From Variovorax flavidus (lineage in GTDB: Bacteria; Pseudomonadota; Gammaproteobacteria; Burkholderiales; Burkholderiaceae_C): 64,000 nucleotides of DNA. The stretch spans positions 120,537-184,536 of the forward strand of contig NZ_JASZYE010000008.1 of assembly GCF_030317145.1 (NCBI RefSeq). Direction: 5' to 3'. The notes beneath the pieces were generated by a model, which made no database searches, was not told the origin of the DNA, and was given only the letters and a program-made list of their open reading frames with translations. Numbering within the stretch: the stretch's first letter is position 1; every line of letters begins with the position of its first letter. Shown piece by piece: positions 61,707 through 64,000 of the stretch. The position numbers and the translations under genes were made by a program.

Positions 61707-63089
61707 ATGAGGTCCGCCAGAGCATGGTTGATGGGGCTGGTCCTACTCGTCGTCATGGCGGGAGGGGTCCAAGCCCAAGCCGTGCCTCCCGCCGCCGCCA
61801 CCGGGCAACCCGGCCGCGTCGTGCTGATGGATCTCGACGGCGCCATCGGCCCTGCCTCCGTCGACTACGTGCGCCGCGGGCTCAAGCTGGCCGCGGCGGA
61901 AGACGCGCGGCTCGCCGTGATCCAGATCGACACGCCCGGCGGGCTGGACGCGTCGATGCGCAGCATCATCAAGCACATCCTCGCGTCGCCGGTCCCGGTG
62001 GCGGCCTACGTCGCGCCGAACGGGGCGCGTGCCGCCAGCGCAGGAACGTACATCCTCTACGCGAGCCACATCGCCGCCATGGCGCCGGCCTCCAATCTCG
62101 GCGCCGCGACACCGGTCGCCATCGGCATGCCGACGCCGGCTGCGCCGACCGGCAAGTCGGAAGGCAAGGGGCCGGAACAGGTGGGCGATGCGATGACGGC
62201 CAAGCGTCTTGCCGATGCATCGGCCTACATCCGCAGCCTCGCGCAGCTGCGCGGTCGCAATGCGGACTGGGGCGAACAGGCGGTGCGCGAATCGGTGAGC
62301 CTCTCGGCCCAGGAGGCGCTGCAAAAGAACGTCATCACGCTGATCGCGAAGGATGTGCCCGACCTCCTGATGCAGGTGAACGGCCGCGAAGTCCGAACGG
62401 CCCAGGGCAACATGCGATTGGCGACGCAGAACGCGGAGCTGGTGGTGGTCGATGCGGACTGGCGCAGCCGGCTGCTGTCGGTGATCACCGAGCCCAGCCT
62501 GGCGCTGATCCTGCTGATGGTCGGGGTCTATGGCCTGCTCTTCGAGTTCTCGAACCCGGGCTTCGTGCTGCCGGGGGTGGTGGGTGCCATCAGCCTCATG
62601 CTGGCGCTCTTCGGGCTGCAGATGCTGCCGGTCAACTACGCGGGGCTGGGGCTGATCCTGCTGGGGGTGGCCTTCCTCATCGCGGAAGCCTTCCTGCCGA
62701 CCTTCGGCGTGCTGGGCGTGGGCGGCGTCGCGGCTTTTTCGATCGGCGCGCTGCTCCTGATCGACAACGATGCGCCCGGCTTCGGCGTGCCGCTCTGGCT
62801 CATCGGATTGCTGGCGGTCGGCTCGGCCATATTCATCCTTGCGGTCGGTGGCATCGCCGCCAGGACGCGGCGGCGTCCGGCGGTGCTCGGCGTCTCCACG
62901 TTGGTCGGCGCCACGGGCGAACTGGTCGAGTTCGCGGACGGCGAGGGCTGGGCGCAGATCCAGGGCGACTACTGGAAGGTGCGCGGCGCGGCAGGCCTGC
63001 GCCCCGGACGGCGCATCCGCGTGACCCGCGTCCAGGGGCTGGCCTTGCAGGTGGCCGAGGACGTCCAGGAGAGCCCGGCCGGGGCATGA
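61707..63089 (+). CDS. nfeD: NfeD family membrane serine protease
   Basis: A 460-residue long-form NfeD. A signal peptide or N-terminal anchor (residues 7-24) precedes a ClpP-like serine protease domain. QIDTPGGLDASMRSIIKHIL lies near 72, the catalytic serine is in GARAASAGTYI near 110, and a lysine in GDAMTAKRLADA near 160 could complete the Ser-Lys dyad. Four to five membrane helices (about 255-385) and a C-terminal OB-fold domain (about 395-455) follow. NfeD proteins pair with stomatins; the next gene is a slipin 3 nt away. Confidence 0.92.
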   Translation: MRSARAWLMGLVLLVVMAGGVQAQAVPPAAATGQPGRVVLMDLDGAIGPASVDYVRRGLKLAAAEDARLAVIQIDTPGGLDASMRSIIKHILASPVPVAAYVAPNGARAASAGTYILYASHIAAMAPASNLGAATPVAIGMPTPAAPTGKSEGKGPEQVGDAMTAKRLADASAYIRSLAQLRGRNADWGEQAVRESVSLSAQEALQKNVITLIAKDVPDLLMQVNGREVRTAQGNMRLATQNAELVVVDADWRSRLLSVITEPSLALILLMVGVYGLLFEFSNPGFVLPGVVGAISLMLALFGLQMLPVNYAGLGLILLGVAFLIAEAFLPTFGVLGVGGVAAFSIGALLLIDNDAPGFGVPLWLIGLLAVGSAIFILAVGGIAARTRRRPAVLGVSTLVGATGELVEFADGEGWAQIQGDYWKVRGAAGLRPGRRIRVTRVQGLALQVAEDVQESPAGA

Positions 63090-63092
63090 CGC

Positions 63093-63878
63093 ATGTTCAT
63101 CAACTTCAGCCTCGTGTTCGTGGGATTCATCGTGCTGCTGGGTGCGATGCTCGCGGCGGCGTCGCTGCGCATCCTGCGCGAGTACGAGCGCGGCGTGGTG
63201 TTCCAGCTCGGGCGCTTCTGGAAGGTCAAGGGGCCGGGGCTGGTGATCCTGATCCCCGGCATCCAGCAGATGGTGCGCGTCGGCTTGCGCGTGATGGTGC
63301 TCGACATTCCCAGCCAGGACCTGATCACCCGCGACAACGTGTCGGTGAAGGTGAACGCGGTGCTGTACTTCCGCGTCATCGATCCGGAGAAGGCCATCAT
63401 CCAGGTCGAGAAGTACTTCGAGGCCACCAGCCAGCTTGCGCAGACCACGCTGCGCGCCGTGCTGGGCAAGCACGAGCTGGACGACCTGCTGGCCGAGCGG
63501 GAGCGGCTCAACCTCGACATCCAGAAGACGCTGGAGGCGCAGACCTTTGTCTGGGGCATCAAGGTGACCAACGTCGAGATCAAGCACGTGGACCTGAACG
63601 AAAACATGGTGCGCGCGATCGCGCGCCAGGCCGAAGCCGAGCGCGAGCGACGCGCCAAGGTGATCCATGCCGAAGGCGAGCTGCAGGCTTCGGTCAAGCT
63701 GGCCGAAGCGGCGGAGATCCTCGGCCGGCATCCGCAGGCGCTGCAGCTTCGCTATCTGGAAACGCTCACGGTGATCGCGGCCGACAAGAACTCGACCATC
63801 GTGTTCCCGCTGCCGGTGGACATCATCGGGCCGCTGCTGCAGGGGATGAACCGCAAGCCGGGCACACCCGAGGCCTGA
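63093..63878 (+). CDS. Stomatin-like SPFH-domain protein (slipin)
   Basis: A 261-residue protein. One N-terminal membrane segment (residues 5-25) is followed by the SPFH/band-7 domain (EYERGVVFQLGRFWKVKGPG near 31, LDIPSQDLITRDNVSVKVNA near 71, AQTTLRAVLGKHELDDLL near 117) and a coiled-coil helix rich in Ala and Glu (about 175-215). It forms large membrane assemblies that scaffold and probably regulate NfeD, the adjacent gene; stomatin tails are known substrates of NfeD proteases. It starts 3 nt after the nfeD stop. Confidence 0.93.
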   Translation: MFINFSLVFVGFIVLLGAMLAAASLRILREYERGVVFQLGRFWKVKGPGLVILIPGIQQMVRVGLRVMVLDIPSQDLITRDNVSVKVNAVLYFRVIDPEKAIIQVEKYFEATSQLAQTTLRAVLGKHELDDLLAERERLNLDIQKTLEAQTFVWGIKVTNVEIKHVDLNENMVRAIARQAEAERERRAKVIHAEGELQASVKLAEAAEILGRHPQALQLRYLETLTVIAADKNSTIVFPLPVDIIGPLLQGMNRKPGTPEA

Positions 63879-63885
63879 CGAAGGG

Positions 63886-64000
63886 TCACAGCGTCTTGGT
63901 CAGCGTGACGATGAAGCGCGTCTTGTTGGGCGAGAAGGTGGTCTGGCCGAAGGTGACGCCGTTGATGTCCACGCCGGGGCTGGAGATCAGGTTGAAGGCG
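63886..64000 (-). CDS. 3' end of a protein with an outer-membrane-like C-terminus (truncated)
   Basis: Only the last ~37 codons lie in the window: AFNLISSPGVDINGVTF, then GQTTFSPNKTRFIVTLTKTL and the stop. The alternating polar/hydrophobic final strand TRFIVTLTKTL looks like the last strand of a beta barrel, but it ends in Leu rather than Phe. No family can be fixed from this fragment. It is convergent with the slipin gene. Confidence 0.55.
   Translation of the reverse strand, partial: AFNLISSPGVDINGVTFGQTTFSPNKTRFIVTLTKTL

Overview
The window is a piece of a high-GC betaproteobacterial chromosome, most likely Comamonadaceae close to Variovorax. This rests on the gene families, not on a database match. 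Pointers are several Bug-type (tripartite tricarboxylate transporter) binding proteins, a tandem-duplicated UvrA of about 1940 residues, a leucine-degradation (liu) set, a pimeloyl-CoA-dehydrogenase-like cluster, and dense translational coupling through ATGA, GTGA and TGATG overlaps.

Region by region. 1-11.2 kb: leucine/isovalerate catabolism on the + strand. It holds the 3' part of an acyl-CoA ligase, methylcrotonyl-CoA carboxylase beta and alpha, methylglutaconyl-CoA hydratase and HMG-CoA lyase, interspersed with DinB, DUF4126, a 2-hydroxyacid dehydrogenase, YbaK, DUF1289 and an HCCA-isomerase-like protein. 11.3-16.5 kb: an MHS-type MFS transporter, a tiny membrane protein, a DnaJ-like protein, a CoA-transferase and a nucleotidyltransferase. 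16.7-22.5 kb: the double UvrA. 22.8-28.4 kb: an acetylpolyamine-amidohydrolase-like deacetylase, a Bug protein, and a TRAP transporter operon (dctQ-dctM-dctP, - strand). Two copies of a 183-bp palindromic repeat lie at 22.6 and 26.2 kb.

28.5-42.2 kb (- strand) is a 13.7-kb catabolic block. In transcription order it holds a fused hydratase/3-hydroxyacyl-CoA dehydrogenase, thiolase, PimC-like and PimD-like acyl-CoA dehydrogenases, a CaiB-type CoA-transferase, a Bug protein, an acyl-CoA ligase, a second Bug protein, EtfB, EtfA and a nitronate monooxygenase. A divergent LysR regulator sits at its head. The best reading is uptake, CoA activation and beta-oxidation of dicarboxylic or related acids, with ETF taking the electrons.

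43.25-44.85 kb is a low-GC insertion. It carries an orphan type VI secretion cassette: an Hcp tube protein, a PGRP-fold peptidoglycan amidase and a small secreted protein that is probably the immunity factor. The raw sequence shows a one-base frameshift at the end of hcp, and the amidase reading frame extends upstream to a non-ATG start behind a perfect Shine-Dalgarno sequence.

45-64 kb is mostly housekeeping and signalling: a class III adenylate cyclase/AAA/TPR protein, a thioredoxin-fold protein, a RadC-like protein, pyrC with NYN and DUF3025 genes, a DUF937-OmpA protein, htpX, an FAD oxidoreductase, cysteine synthase, the RNase P RNA gene rnpB, an S4 pseudouridine synthase, a Nudix-MBL fusion, another Bug protein, a TPR lipoprotein-like protein, an NfeD-slipin pair, and the 3' end of a possible outer-membrane protein. 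No tRNA, rRNA, CRISPR array, transposase or replication origin was seen.
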